A program made the translations under genes and the position numbers. DNA of 51,763 nt, from contig JAHEJM010000018.1 of the NCBI GenBank assembly GCA_024638815.1, forward strand, positions 1-51,763, written 5' to 3'. The first letter of the stretch is position 1. Each line of letters begins with the position of its first letter. Positions 1-9,107 of the stretch are shown here, piece by piece. This DNA comes from Acidimicrobiales bacterium. Lineage in GTDB: Bacteria > Actinomycetota > Acidimicrobiia > Acidimicrobiales > SZUA-35. Below the pieces are notes generated by a model. The model saw nothing but the letters and a program-made list of their open reading frames with translations, was not told the origin of the DNA and did no database searches.

Positions 1-401
1 TGGTCGAGGTCGGCCGGGTGGCCCACCCCTACCTCCAGGAATGTGAGGGATTGGACGGACCGATTCGCCGCTACGTGGAACTGGACGATCAGGGCAACAT
101 CGTCGAGGGGTCCGATCGGACACCGAACTCGAGCGCCGAGCCCACCGACAACACCACGGCTACGACCGCACGCCCGGATGATGCCGAGGCCGGGTTCGTC
201 GATCGTGAAGAGCCGGACGACGAGCCGGCCGTCGAAGCTCCGATTCGACCGACGGAGGATTACTGCTGGATCCACTCCCCCGAGATCATGCGGACGGTGG
301 TGGTCGGCGACACCCTCTACACCGTCTCCTACAACGGTGTCGGAGTACACAATTTCGAGAGTGGTTCGACAATCAGCTGGATACCGTTTGACAGGTTGTG
401 A
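1..401 (+). CDS. C-terminal end of a secreted beta-propeller protein (5' partial)
   Basis: The reading frame is open from the first base of the window, so the gene begins outside it; the first internal GTG at 18 is not taken as the start. The visible ~130 residues contain an acidic, low-complexity Thr/Asp/Glu-rich stretch (about residues 30-80) and then a closing segment with an IMRTVVVGDTLYTVS core and a final WIPF-type strand. That ending resembles the last blade of the secreted C-terminal beta-propeller family distantly related to WD-40 repeats (family knowledge). A Cys pair (ECE and YCW) flanks the acidic insert. Function is unknown; such proteins are usually exported or lipid-anchored, but the signal sequence would lie outside the window. 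Confidence 0.6.
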   Translation, partial: VEVGRVAHPYLQECEGLDGPIRRYVELDDQGNIVEGSDRTPNSSAEPTDNTTATTARPDDAEAGFVDREEPDDEPAVEAPIRPTEDYCWIHSPEIMRTVVVGDTLYTVSYNGVGVHNFESGSTISWIPFDRL

Positions 402-417
402 GTGCCCGACGTCCGGA

Positions 418-470
418 GGCCGTCGTCGGCCACCCTCCGGGTGGCTTGGAGTTCCGCCCGGAGGCGGAAC
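418..470. terminator. Tandem hairpins between two + strand genes
   Basis: Three adjacent inverted repeats lie in the 112-bp gap: GGCC/GGCC (418-421/428-431), CCACCC/GGGTGG (430-435/439-444) and GTTCCGCC/GGCGGAAC (451-458/463-470, 4-nt loop). The first two share bases and so exclude each other. No T-tract follows, so this could be a Rho-assisted terminator or an mRNA-stabilising structure. Confidence 0.35.
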
Positions 471-513
471 CTCCCTCGCTGGGCCGGTTCGAAGGGAAAA
501 GAACAGTGCAGCA

Positions 514-1569
514 GTGAGCGCCCCAACAGAGCCTGATCACTCTCAATCGGATCCCGTCGACTGTCTGATCATCGGCGCCGGGCTGGCCGGTCTCACCGCC
601 GCCCGGAGTCTGGCCGTGGTAGGGCGATCGGTTCTGGTGGTGGACAAAGGACGAGGCGTCGGGGGTCGGCTGGCCACTCGACGAATCGGCCGAGCCGTGC
701 TGGACCACGGGGCCCAGTTCTTCACCGTGAGAACCCCGATCTTCCAATCCGAGGTCGACGGCTGGCTGGAGGCCGGCATCGTCACCCCATGGTGCTACGG
801 CTTCGATCGTGGCGACGGCCATCCCCGATACCGGGCCGTCGAAGGTATGAACGCCATCGCCAAGTACGTGGCCGAGCACGTGGACCTCGATTCGACCGAC
901 AATCCCCGACGACCCAGAATCATGACCCGGGTCAAGGCCAACGCCATCATCGGCGGACCGGATCACTGGACGGTGGCCTATGAGGCCGGAGCCCGCGAGC
1001 CCGACGAGGCGGGCGCGATCATCAGCACCGCCCCCATCCCCCAATCGCTGGCTCTGCTCCGGGCCGGAGCGACATCGTCAACCATGGCCGACACCCTGCA
1101 GTCCGTCCGATACCACCGGGTCATTGCCGTGCTGGCCACACTCGATCGATCACCCGGGCTTCCATCACCGGGGGCGATCCAGCAACCGACCGATCCGACC
1201 TTCACCTTCATCGCCGACAATGAGGCCAAGGGCATCAGCCCTGAGCCGGCCGTCACCTTCCATCTCAGCCCAAGCCTCTCCGCCCGACTGTGGGATGAGG
1301 AAGACCCGGCCGTGCTGGCCCACCTTCATGAGGAGTTACGGCGATACCTGGATGATGCCGTCGTCACCACCATCCAGGTCAAGCGCTGGCGCTATTCGGG
1401 GCCGGTGACACCGTTCCCCGAGCGTTACGCCGTGGCCTCCACCCACCCGGGAACCTTGCTCTTCGCCGGTGATGGTTTCGGTGATTCCAAGGTCGAGGGG
1501 GCGTTCCTCTCCGGGCTGGCGGCAGCCGAACGGCTGCTCAACCCCCCAGCGGCCGAAGCCGTTGCCTGA
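514..1569 (+). CDS. Renalase-like FAD-dependent amine oxidase/oxidoreductase
   Basis: 351-aa soluble flavoprotein. An N-terminal Rossmann FAD site GAGLAGL (residues ~21-27) is followed by a second dinucleotide-binding motif of the form DKGRGVGGRLATR (residues ~44-56) and by DHGAQFF, a pattern typical of renalase and related NAD(P)/FAD oxidoreductases. Near the C-terminus, LLFAGDGFGDSKVEGAFLSG is the usual FAD-ribityl closing motif with the conserved Asp. The GTG at 514 is chosen because homology-like sequence begins just after it, although the frame is open further upstream; a GAAGGG motif lies about 17 nt upstream, which is far for a ribosome binding site. The substrate cannot be read from sequence; renalases oxidise aberrant dihydronicotinamides, but bacterial members are diverse. 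Confidence 0.75.
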   Translation: MSAPTEPDHSQSDPVDCLIIGAGLAGLTAARSLAVVGRSVLVVDKGRGVGGRLATRRIGRAVLDHGAQFFTVRTPIFQSEVDGWLEAGIVTPWCYGFDRGDGHPRYRAVEGMNAIAKYVAEHVDLDSTDNPRRPRIMTRVKANAIIGGPDHWTVAYEAGAREPDEAGAIISTAPIPQSLALLRAGATSSTMADTLQSVRYHRVIAVLATLDRSPGLPSPGAIQQPTDPTFTFIADNEAKGISPEPAVTFHLSPSLSARLWDEEDPAVLAHLHEELRRYLDDAVVTTIQVKRWRYSGPVTPFPERYAVASTHPGTLLFAGDGFGDSKVEGAFLSGLAAAERLLNPPAAEAVA

Positions 1570-1600
1570 AGGCGACGGTCACCATTCCCGTCACAACAAC

Positions 1601-1630
1601 CTGCGACGCCAACTTTGCCTGTCGTCGCAG
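1601..1630 (+). terminator. Possible terminator hairpin after the flavoprotein gene
   Basis: A perfect 8-bp stem CTGCGACG/CGTCGCAG with a 14-nt loop starts 31 nt after the stop codon, and a pyrimidine-rich stretch (TCTCTTGTTCTTT) follows about 20 nt later. The distance to the T-rich tract makes an intrinsic terminator only possible. The rest of 1570-1831 is noticeably more AT-rich than the surroundings and holds no convincing gene. Confidence 0.35.
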
Positions 1631-1705
1631 CGCGCTGGTTCGCGGTCTCTCTTGTTCTTTGCATATTCACCGCGTACCTTCAAGATCTGTTTGGATCAAT
1701 TCAGG

Positions 1706-1735
1706 TTGACATTCCATCAAGTTCAATGGTGAAAT
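1706..1735 (+). promoter_or_regulatory. Candidate promoter of the ABC/pseudokinase gene
   Basis: A consensus -35 hexamer TTGACA (1706-1711) lies in the AT-richer gap about 125 bp before the start codon. The best -10 candidate, TGAAAT (1730-1735, 18-bp spacer), is weak, so the assignment rests mainly on the perfect -35 and the location. Confidence 0.25.
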
Positions 1736-1831
1736 TGCCCGCTTTACGGCCGGTTCTATTTCCGATATCTTCGCAGTAGTCAAAGGCTTGGCGCAGCCGT
1801 TCGACGCGGTATTTCGACAAACGAAGAGTAC

Positions 1832-3577
1832 ATGACCACAATTGAACAGAACCCACGGTTCGCCGGACTGCTCCGGCTCCGTGACCGCCGCACCTGTTCG
1901 CTCGAGGTCCGAACCGTCGTCGCCGCCGGCGATGACGGTTCCCCCTTGCTCGATGGTGTCTCGCTGGAACTTGAACCGCAGAACAAGATCTGCATCGTCG
2001 GGTCGGCCGATGAGGGGCAGGCCACCCTGCTGTCCCTCCTGGTCGGACAACGTCGACCGGACAGCGGATCGATCTATCTCAACGGCCTCGACATCGAGGT
2101 GATGTCCAGGGACTCGATCGCCAAGACGGTCGGATTGGTGCCCAAGGACCCATGGATCAAGCCGGGGACCATCACCGAGAACATCTCGTTTGGGATGCGG
2201 GACGTTCCCAACCACCAGATCGAGTGGGCGGCCCGAGTTGCCAACGTCACCGCCTTCGCCCGCTACCTTCCCACCGGCCTGGACACCGTCATCAGCGATG
2301 GTGGGCACGGCGGGGCCCTCGTCCTGTCCGCCGGCCAGTGCCGGCGGATCGCCCTGGCCCGGGTACTTCTCCGCAACCCGTCGATTCTCGTCCTGGAGGA
2401 GCCGACCAGCGGCATGACCACCGGTGAGGAGATCCTGTTCCTCGACTCCCTGAACCGGGCGGCCGTCGGGAGAACCCTCATCGTGGCCTCCCATCGGGTG
2501 ACGGTGGCCCGCAAGGTGGATCGGGTCCTGGTGCTCCAGGACGGAAAGCTCGTGCCCTACAACGAGTCCGGCACCAAGGGCACCATCCATGACCACGCCA
2601 AGCTGTGGGATGTTCGGGTTCCGACGGTTGAGGTCCCGGCCACCACTCGATCCCAGGTCCTCCGTCCCACATCTCGATCACCTCGCCCTGTCAGCGAACC
2701 GTGGGGTGTCGCCCCAGGCACCCTTCTGGCCCCGGGCTACGTGGCCTCCGGCCTGTTGGGGCGGTCGACCCACAACGACGTGTGGGCGGCATGGAGCAAT
2801 GACCGGGAGGCCCCGGTGAGGATGAAGATCCCGTCCCAGCGCCCGGTCACGTACCACGCCTATGAACAGCTGGCCAGGGAGACTCGCATCGTCTCCCACC
2901 TCAGCCATCCGGGATTGGCCAAGGTCTACCATTCGGATCTTGAGGCCGAGATGCCCTATGCCGTGTTCGAGTTCTTCGACAGTCCGTCCCTGGCCTCCGT
3001 CGTCGGTAGACAGCGCACGGGGTTGGACGCTCTAGACGTGCTCTACATCGGATTCGAGCTGGCCGGAACCCTCAACTACCTGCACCAGCGGGGCTACGCC
3101 CACCTCAGCCTCCGGCCGCGCCACGTCCGGACCCGGGCCGACACCGTCGTCATCTCCGACTTCGGTGACATCCGGCCGATCGGTACCGCCATTCCGACCG
3201 GTCTGGGATCGGGCAACGGGCGCCGGGGCGAACACCACATGGTGGCCCCCGAACAGCGGCCTGGCGCCACCGTCGACGCCAAAATGGACATCTACTCCCT
3301 GGGGGCGCTCATGCACGTGGCCGCCGCCGGACGCATCGTCACCAGGGCCACCCCCGATGGTCCGCGTCTGGTGCCCTTCTCCACCCTGCTGGAGACGGCT
3401 CCGGTATCGCTGACCGGCATCGTCGACCGAATGCTGGCCGATGATCCGGTGGACCGCCCTGATGCCGAGGAGATTCTGAAAAGGTTCCGCCGGGTTCTGC
3501 CCGAGTCGCTCTATCGACCCCGTATCGCCGATCTCGATGCTCCACCCCATCTACAACTGGTCGTCTCCAACAACTGA
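1832..3577 (+). CDS. ABC-ATPase-like domain fused to a pseudokinase domain
   Basis: 581 aa, soluble, two domains. Residues ~25-245 resemble an exporter-type ABC nucleotide-binding domain: signature LSAGQ (165-169), Walker B region ILVLEE (185-190), H-loop His221. The Walker A site is broken: at GSADEGQAT (57-65) the catalytic Lys is Gln63 and the Ser/Thr is Ala64, and the Walker B Asp is Glu189. Residues ~290-555 form a Ser/Thr-kinase fold: ATP Lys332, alphaC Glu350, DFG 443-445 and APE 472-474 remain, but the catalytic loop is HLSLRPRH (424-431), so the catalytic Asp is Ser426, the Lys is Arg428 and the Asn is His431. No membrane segment is evident. Catalysis by either half is therefore doubtful; a nucleotide-sensing scaffold is a possibility. 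The ATG at 1832 has AACGAAGAG just upstream. Confidence 0.8.
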   Translation: MTTIEQNPRFAGLLRLRDRRTCSLEVRTVVAAGDDGSPLLDGVSLELEPQNKICIVGSADEGQATLLSLLVGQRRPDSGSIYLNGLDIEVMSRDSIAKTVGLVPKDPWIKPGTITENISFGMRDVPNHQIEWAARVANVTAFARYLPTGLDTVISDGGHGGALVLSAGQCRRIALARVLLRNPSILVLEEPTSGMTTGEEILFLDSLNRAAVGRTLIVASHRVTVARKVDRVLVLQDGKLVPYNESGTKGTIHDHAKLWDVRVPTVEVPATTRSQVLRPTSRSPRPVSEPWGVAPGTLLAPGYVASGLLGRSTHNDVWAAWSNDREAPVRMKIPSQRPVTYHAYEQLARETRIVSHLSHPGLAKVYHSDLEAEMPYAVFEFFDSPSLASVVGRQRTGLDALDVLYIGFELAGTLNYLHQRGYAHLSLRPRHVRTRADTVVISDFGDIRPIGTAIPTGLGSGNGRRGEHHMVAPEQRPGATVDAKMDIYSLGALMHVAAAGRIVTRATPDGPRLVPFSTLLETAPVSLTGIVDRMLADDPVDRPDAEEILKRFRRVLPESLYRPRIADLDAPPHLQLVVSNN

Positions 3578-3631
3578 TTCCCGAGACACCCATGGCGGCC
3601 GAACTCCGATCGAGGATTCGGTGGCCCGGCT

Positions 3632-4522
3632 TCAGCCCTGGGCCGTGAACCACTTCAACATGTCGTCGGCCAACCGATCCGGCGCCTCCAGCGGTCCGAA
3701 ATGCGATAGTTCGTCGTAACGGATCAACTGGAGGTGCTCGCTGGCCGCGGTCACCGTCTCGACCGCGTCGGTGACGACATCGGGCCGGCCGCCGATGGCC
3801 ATGACCCAGGGAATGGTCAGCTTCAGCGCCTCGGCATCGGCACCGGTTCGGTGCTGCTCGAACACCCGGGCCTCATACTCCGGGGTGCAGGCCAGGCTGA
3901 CCCGCCCGTCGTCGTCGACGAAGCCAAAATCCACATAGGCTCGCAGGCACCGCTCATCGAGCATGTCGAGGGGTGGGCGATGGCGGTAGCGGTCAAATGC
4001 CTCCCGGCGGCTCGAGAAACCGGAACGACGGGCTCGGGCCCGCTCCGACATCTCCGATGGTGCCGGTTCCTCGCCGGGCAGCGGGGGACCGAACAGAATG
4101 GGCTCGAAGGTCCAAGCGGCCGAGATCATACCCGGTCGGGACCGTTCGGCCAGCACCAGGGATCCACCCCCCAACGAGTGGCCCACGGCCCGGATCGGGC
4201 CGCCGTCGCCATAGTGATCGACCACGGCACCGATGTCGGCCGCCATGCCGGTCCAACGCATGTGACCGTGTTCGGGAGGGGTGCTCAGACCGTGAGCTCG
4301 GAAGTCGAGGGCCACACACCGATACTCGGAGGTCAGCATGCGGGCCACCGGCTCCCACATGGCGCCGCAGAATCCGGTGGCATGGCACATCACGAGCAGG
4401 GGCCCATCACCGCCGAAGTCGTAACTCTGGAGCTCGACACCGTCGGTGGAGGCGATACGGTCGGCGATGATCGTCTGGTCCCTGGCCACCGGTCGAGCTT
4501 GCCCGATCTCGGTCCAGTTCAC
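3632..4522 (-). CDS. Alpha/beta hydrolase
   Basis: 296 aa, cytoplasmic. Nucleophile elbow GHSLGG with Ser116, oxyanion region CHATGFCG (~46-53), LDFRAHG strand-4 motif (~72-78) and a C-terminal SHFGPLE loop supplying His274. This is the standard single-domain alpha/beta-hydrolase layout, and the length fits. The GTG at 4522 is the first in-frame start; an upstream 13-bp tandem repeat may mark its control region. It runs convergently with the ABC/pseudokinase gene (54-bp gap). Substrate unknown; lipase, lactonase and C-C hydrolase activities all occur in this fold. Confidence 0.8.
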   Translation of the reverse strand: MNWTEIGQARPVARDQTIIADRIASTDGVELQSYDFGGDGPLLVMCHATGFCGAMWEPVARMLTSEYRCVALDFRAHGLSTPPEHGHMRWTGMAADIGAVVDHYGDGGPIRAVGHSLGGGSLVLAERSRPGMISAAWTFEPILFGPPLPGEEPAPSEMSERARARRSGFSSRREAFDRYRHRPPLDMLDERCLRAYVDFGFVDDDGRVSLACTPEYEARVFEQHRTGADAEALKLTIPWVMAIGGRPDVVTDAVETVTAASEHLQLIRYDELSHFGPLEAPDRLADDMLKWFTAQG

Positions 4523-4535
4523 ACAATCGTTCTGA

Positions 4536-4561
4536 CCGGCAATTCACACCGGCAATTCACA
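4536..4561 (-). repeat. 13-bp perfect tandem repeat upstream of the hydrolase
   Basis: On the - strand the unit TGTGAATTGCCGG occurs twice head to tail (4549-4561 and 4536-4548), 14 nt before the hydrolase GTG. A partial third copy, TGTGAACTGG, overlaps the start codon. Two directly repeated sites one helical turn plus apart could be an operator, or simply replication slippage. Confidence 0.5.
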
Positions 4562-4609
4562 GTCCGATCGTCGATCGTGGCCGCCGATCAATGACGACCG
4601 GCCGACGGG

Positions 4610-6697
4610 CTACGGGGACAGGCCGACGGCGCCCGTCGGGGGCTGGATTTCATCGGCCGGATCGAAGACCAACACCCGACCGTAGAACCACAGCTCAGCC
4701 TCCAAGGAGCGCACGATATTCACCGCTTGACGGAAGCCGTGCTGCTCACCTTCGAACTCGACATAGGCGTGGGGAATGTTCTTGGCCGCCAGCGCGGCCA
4801 CGATGGCCTCAGACTGGCTGGGGGGCACGATCTTGTCCTCGAGACCCTGCATGACCAGCATCGGGGCCGACAAGCCGTCCACGTTGTTGATGGGCGAGCG
4901 CTCCCGGTAGATATCGGCGGCCTCGGGATACGGCCCCACCATGTTGTCGACATAGCGCAGCTCGAACTTGTGCGTATCCCGGGCCAGCGCGGTGAGATCG
5001 GCCACGCCATAGAGGCTGGTGCCGGCGGCAAAGCGGTCCGACGTGATCAGGGCGTTCAGCACGGTCAAGCCGCCGGCCGAACCACCACGGATGACCATGC
5101 GGTCACCATCGACCTTACCCAGCCGGGCCAGATGGTCGGCGGCGGCGATGCAATCCTCGACGTCGACGACACCCCATCGACCGTTGAGTCGGCGACGGTA
5201 GGTTCGCCCGAATCCGCTGGAGCCGCCGTAGTTGACATCGGCTACTGCGAATCCTCTGCTGGTCCAGTACTGGATCTTGAGATTGAGGGCCGGGATGGCG
5301 TGCGACGTCGGGCCGCCATGGCCCATCACCACCAGCGGTGGCGGCCCATCGGGCTCCCCCACCACCGACGTCGGACCGGAGGGCGGATAGAAGAAACAGT
5401 GGGTGTCGTGGTCGCCGGAGTCGAACCACACCGGCTCGGGCGCCGAGAACCACCCGGCGAGCCCGACGTCGTCGTCAGCCTTCGCAGGCCAGGACGCTTC
5501 GATCGGGTCGGGAGGGCGGTGAATCCGCCACTGTCCCGAGTCGACCTCGACCGAGGCCACCGCGGTCAGCGAGGTGGCCGAGGCCACCAGGGTGGTGGCC
5601 GTCCCGTCGGGACCGGGGGCGATGGCCGCGACCGAGAGAGGACCGGCGATCTGATGCGCATGCTCGGGGTCGGGAGCGTCGGTGTGGGGAACGGGGTGGA
5701 TCGTGCCATCGCGATCGACCACGGCCAGAGAATCGGTGGCGTCGCTGGTCACGATCACGCCCAGTCTGCCGTGGCTCAGCTCGGCCCAGTGTTGGGTGCC
5801 GAACAACCACGGGGGATGGCCGATTTCAGCGTACTGCAGTGACGTCAACCGGCCGGCGCCGGCGGGCGTCCACCACGCCAGGTTCCAGAATCCCGACTGG
5901 TCGGTCGAATAGACGAGCCGGCCATCGGAGGTCCAGTTGGCGCCCTGGATCGCCGCTCCCGAGGCCACGACCTGGGCGTTGCCGACCCGGAGCGACGATG
6001 GGGGACGTGACGTCCCACCGGTGCCGTTGCCGCCGAAGAGCGGGGCAGCACACAGGGTGGTTTGATCCCACGGCATGTTGGGGTGCTCCCATTGGATCCA
6101 ACTCAACCACCGACCGTCGGGCGAGATTCGAGGAGAGGACACGAAATCGGGTCCGGAGACCAAGACGGTCACGTCTCCGCCGTCCGCCGGCACCGTGACC
6201 AGTTCGTTCCGGGGCTCAACGTGACCGTCATCGTCCCCGCCTCCATGGGTATGGTCCTCGCGCACGCAGACGACGGCCGTGCCGTCGGGGTGTTCCACAC
6301 CGTCGGCATACCGCCACCCCCGCTCGGTCGGTGGCTCGGTCGTCAGTGGTTGCGGAGTCGATTCGTCCGGCCGAAGGGGGTCGAACCGGTAGAGGCGCTG
6401 ATCGGACCAGTGGGCGAAATACACGTAACGGGCGCCGAGCCAGAACGACCCACCCCCGTACTCGTGAACCTGGGTTCGCACCGACCACGGGGCATCGAGC
6501 TGATCGGCCGGCTCACGACCCGGGCGCTGGACCACCAGAACCCCGCGACCGGCCTCGCTGGGTCGGGACTCGAGCCACCAGATCTCCACGCCGTCGTCGG
6601 TGGTTCGGGTGGCGAGATCACCGAACCGGGTCCCTCCGGCGGCAACCAGTTCGGCGGTGACGGGTGACGGCCAGGTTCCGAAGGCCAGTCCCGTCAT
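4610..6697 (-). CDS. S9 family prolyl oligopeptidase-type peptidase
   Basis: 695 aa. An N-terminal seven-bladed beta-propeller-like region (~1-420, with repeated WxxDGRxxxS-type strands) precedes a C-terminal alpha/beta-hydrolase peptidase domain (~430-680). The nucleophile is Ser540 in GGSAGG, with Asp621 (LEDKIVP) and His653 (GEQHGF) completing the triad. Order and spacing match dipeptidyl-aminopeptidase/acylaminoacyl-peptidase members of S9. No signal peptide is seen, so a cytoplasmic oligopeptidase is likely. Its ATG overlaps the TGA of the upstream aminotransferase (ATGA at 6694-6697), so translation is probably coupled. Confidence 0.88.
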   Translation of the reverse strand: MTGLAFGTWPSPVTAELVAAGGTRFGDLATRTTDDGVEIWWLESRPSEAGRGVLVVQRPGREPADQLDAPWSVRTQVHEYGGGSFWLGARYVYFAHWSDQRLYRFDPLRPDESTPQPLTTEPPTERGWRYADGVEHPDGTAVVCVREDHTHGGGDDDGHVEPRNELVTVPADGGDVTVLVSGPDFVSSPRISPDGRWLSWIQWEHPNMPWDQTTLCAAPLFGGNGTGGTSRPPSSLRVGNAQVVASGAAIQGANWTSDGRLVYSTDQSGFWNLAWWTPAGAGRLTSLQYAEIGHPPWLFGTQHWAELSHGRLGVIVTSDATDSLAVVDRDGTIHPVPHTDAPDPEHAHQIAGPLSVAAIAPGPDGTATTLVASATSLTAVASVEVDSGQWRIHRPPDPIEASWPAKADDDVGLAGWFSAPEPVWFDSGDHDTHCFFYPPSGPTSVVGEPDGPPPLVVMGHGGPTSHAIPALNLKIQYWTSRGFAVADVNYGGSSGFGRTYRRRLNGRWGVVDVEDCIAAADHLARLGKVDGDRMVIRGGSAGGLTVLNALITSDRFAAGTSLYGVADLTALARDTHKFELRYVDNMVGPYPEAADIYRERSPINNVDGLSAPMLVMQGLEDKIVPPSQSEAIVAALAAKNIPHAYVEFEGEQHGFRQAVNIVRSLEAELWFYGRVLVFDPADEIQPPTGAVGLSP

Positions 6698-7896
6698 GGT
6701 GTGGCCAGGAACTCACCGAGACGGCTCAGACCCGCCCCCAGATCGTCATCGCCGAGAGCGAACGAGAACCGGACATAACCCGGGCTGCCGAAGGCCTCGC
6801 CCGGCACGAAGGCCACCTTCGCCTGCTCCAGAGCCAGATCGGCCAGTTGCAGGGTGGTCTCGATCATGGTGCCGGCAACGGTCTGACCCAGTAGGCCCTC
6901 GAACGAGGGGAAGGCATAGAAGGCTCCTTCGGGAACCAGGCACTCCACCCCTCTCATCTCCGACAACATGGCGTGCATGGTCTTGCGACGCCGGTCGAAG
7001 GCCTCCCGCATGGTGTGTACGGCCGACAGGTCGCCGGACACCGCAGCCAGCGCTGCCATCTGGGCCACATTGCAGACGTTGGAGGTCTGATGCGACTGCA
7101 GGCTGGTCAGGGCCTTGGCCACATCGGGCGGGGCGATGACCCATCCCACCCGCCAGCCGGTCATGGCATAGGTCTTGGCCACCCCGTTCAGCACCAGGCA
7201 TCGATCGGCGATCTCGGGCACAACAGCGGGGATGGAGTGGAACTCGTTGTCGTCGTAGACAAGGTGCTCGTAGATCTCGTCGGTGAGAATCCAAACGTCG
7301 TTGTCGGCCGCCCACCGGCCGATGGCCTCGATCTGGCCCCGGCTGTACACGGCGCCTGACGGGTTGGATGGACTGACGAAGATCAAGGCCTTGGTCTTGT
7401 CGGTCCGGGCCGCCTCCAGCTGGTCGACCGAGGCCTTGAAGCCGGCACCGATGTCGGTGGTGACCTCGACCGGCACGCCACCGGCCAGGTGAACCGGCTC
7501 GGGATAGGTGGTCCAGTACGGGGTGGGAATCAGCACCTCGTCCCCCTCGTCGACCACGGCGGCTATGGCGTTGAACACCGCATGCTTGCCCCCGTTGGTG
7601 ACCACGACCTGACCGGGGTCGACCTCGTAGCCCGAGTCCCGTATGGTCTTGGCGACGATGGCCTCCTTGAATTCGGGTAGCCCACCGGCCGGGCTGTACC
7701 GATGGTTCCTGGTGTCCTGGCATGCGGCCACTGCGGCCTCGACGATGTACTCAGGGGTGGGAAAGTCGGGCTCACCCGCTCCGAAGCCGACGACGGGCTC
7801 GCCGGCAGCCTTGAGCGCCTTGGCCTTGTTGGTCACCGCCAGGGTGGCCGACGGTGCGATTGCTCCGACGCGCTGGGAAATGCGGTTGGCGGCCAT
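6694..7896 (-). CDS. Pyridoxal-phosphate aminotransferase, aspartate aminotransferase type
   Basis: 400 aa, class I/II fold-type I aminotransferase. Visible motifs: [10 protein letters not shown] near the N-terminus (substrate carboxylate side), YSPAGG, the PYW segment, NPSNPSG (Asn stacking on PLP), [11 protein letters not shown] (Asp binding the pyridine N) and the Schiff-base Lys in [13 protein letters not shown]. This set is characteristic of the thermostable AspC/AAT subgroup that also accepts prephenate in some species. Two in-frame ATGs exist; the second (7896) is preferred because GGAG sits about 6 nt before it. The downstream S9 peptidase is translationally coupled, suggesting a shared amino-acid or peptide turnover role. 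Confidence 0.88.
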   Translation of the reverse strand: MAANRISQRVGAIAPSATLAVTNKAKALKAAGEPVVGFGAGEPDFPTPEYIVEAAVAACQDTRNHRYSPAGGLPEFKEAIVAKTIRDSGYEVDPGQVVVTNGGKHAVFNAIAAVVDEGDEVLIPTPYWTTYPEPVHLAGGVPVEVTTDIGAGFKASVDQLEAARTDKTKALIFVSPSNPSGAVYSRGQIEAIGRWAADNDVWILTDEIYEHLVYDDNEFHSIPAVVPEIADRCLVLNGVAKTYAMTGWRVGWVIAPPDVAKALTSLQSHQTSNVCNVAQMAALAAVSGDLSAVHTMREAFDRRRKTMHAMLSEMRGVECLVPEGAFYAFPSFEGLLGQTVAGTMIETTLQLADLALEQAKVAFVPGEAFGSPGYVRFSFALGDDDLGAGLSRLGEFLATP

Positions 7897-8062
7897 GGGA
7901 TACTCCATTCCTCGAGGTGGACATGGCCCGGCCGATGGCGCCGAACCGTTGCTGCCGACCGTCGTCCAGGAGACGGTCGGTTACGACGGTCAACGGGGAG
8001 GTGGCCGGGTTGACGGTCACAGGGTATTCGGTTCTCCCCGCACGTGGGCGGGAAAGATCAGA

Positions 8063-8467
8063 TCAGTCGTCGCCGTCGGCCGGCTTGAGATTGAGCGATG
8101 CCGAGTTCATGCAAAACCGGTCGCCGGTGGGCTGGGGACCGTCCGGGAACACATGACCGAGATGGGCCCCGCAGGTGGCACACAGCGCTTCGGTACGGAC
8201 CATGCCGTAGCTCCGGTCCACCTTGGTTTCCACCTTGTCGTCGCTGATCGGCTTCCAGAAGCTGGGCCAGCCACTGCCGGAGTCGTACTTGGCGTCGGAG
8301 GTGAAAAGCGGCTCGTCGCAGACGATGCAGGAGTAGGTACCGGGCTGCTTGCTGTCGTGATAGACACCGGTGAAAGCACGCTCGGTACCGGCGTTCTGGG
8401 TGACCTCGAACTGTTCGGGGGTCAGGCGGGCTCGTAGTTCGTCTTCACTGAAGGTCTTCTTGGCCAT
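8063..8467 (-). CDS. msrB: Peptide-methionine (R)-S-oxide reductase
   Basis: 134 aa, the usual length. Reduces methionine-R-sulfoxide in oxidised proteins with thioredoxin. Two CxxC pairs (Cys47/50 and Cys96/99) form the zinc site, and the catalytic Cys119 lies in RFCMNSASL, with the expected GSGWPSF loop (~64-70). On the - strand TACAGT (8484-8479) lies 11 nt before the ATG and could be a -10 element for a very short leader. The 166 bp to the downstream aminotransferase contain a 7-bp inverted repeat GACCGTC/GACGGTC but no gene. Confidence 0.95.
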   Translation of the reverse strand: MAKKTFSEDELRARLTPEQFEVTQNAGTERAFTGVYHDSKQPGTYSCIVCDEPLFTSDAKYDSGSGWPSFWKPISDDKVETKVDRSYGMVRTEALCATCGAHLGHVFPDGPQPTGDRFCMNSASLNLKPADGDD

Positions 8468-8519
8468 AATTGGTTTCTACTGTAGACCCGCCCGATGGAG
8501 AGGGCACTTCGGCCCGTGC

Positions 8520-9107
8520 CGGCACCCGCCACCACATCGGAACCACCGGTACCTTCTCGGTCGGGTGGAGGATATTCGGGCTCCAGCACCTGCCATCCCA
8601 GCCTGGTCAGAAACGGGACCAGACCGGGGTCGCCGCACAGCATCGATCCCAGCGCGGTGGTGGGTGCATGATGGCCCACCAACGGGTGGTCGGTAGAGCT
8701 GCAGCAACTCACCATCGGTCTCGGCCCAGCGGACCGTGATCGCCGAGTCCCGTCGTGCCCGCTCATCGCCCGCTCCGACCATCCAGGATCCGCGGTCGAA
8801 GGAGCCGCCGAATCCGACCGAGCAGTGCAGTTCCCGGCGTGATCGAGAGCATTTCGATCTCGTACTCGATGGCGGTCCGGGCGGACGGGCTGCCACCGGC
8901 GATGACGGACTCGTGCAGTTCGACATAGGCCCGAATGCCCTCGATCGGCGGAACGGCCGGCAAGGAGTCCACCTCGGCCACCGACTTGTCATGATCAAAG
9001 ACGGCACCGAGGCCGATTCGGATACGGCGACCGCTCGAGAATCGTGTGCGATGTCGATCGATCGAGGGTGACGAAACTCCACCTGGTTTGGCCCCCGTCG
9101 CCCGGTC
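8520..9107 (-). pseudogene. Frame-shifted coding remnant of unknown family
   Basis: Protein-like sequence on the - strand moves through three frames. From the stop codon of the upstream oxygenase gene the same frame continues open down to about 8764 and holds FDHDKSVAEVDSLPAV and AYVELHESVIAGG; near 8830 the plausible sequence passes to another frame (LHCSVGFGGSFDRGSWMVG, DSAITVRWAETDGELLQL), and near 8690 to a third (HAPTTALGSMLCGDPGLV, LTRLGWQVLEPEYPP). Outside these segments each frame becomes Arg/Ser/Pro-rich, as expected of noncoding frames. The pieces would join into a chain of roughly 180 residues. A short start at GTG 8981 would give only 72 aa. I cannot name the family; sequencing error is the alternative to true decay. 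Confidence 0.45.

Noticed and set aside
1667-2596. A 309-aa - strand frame opposite the ABC/pseudokinase gene
   Set aside because: No recognisable domain and shadow-like composition; the + strand has clear ABC motifs.
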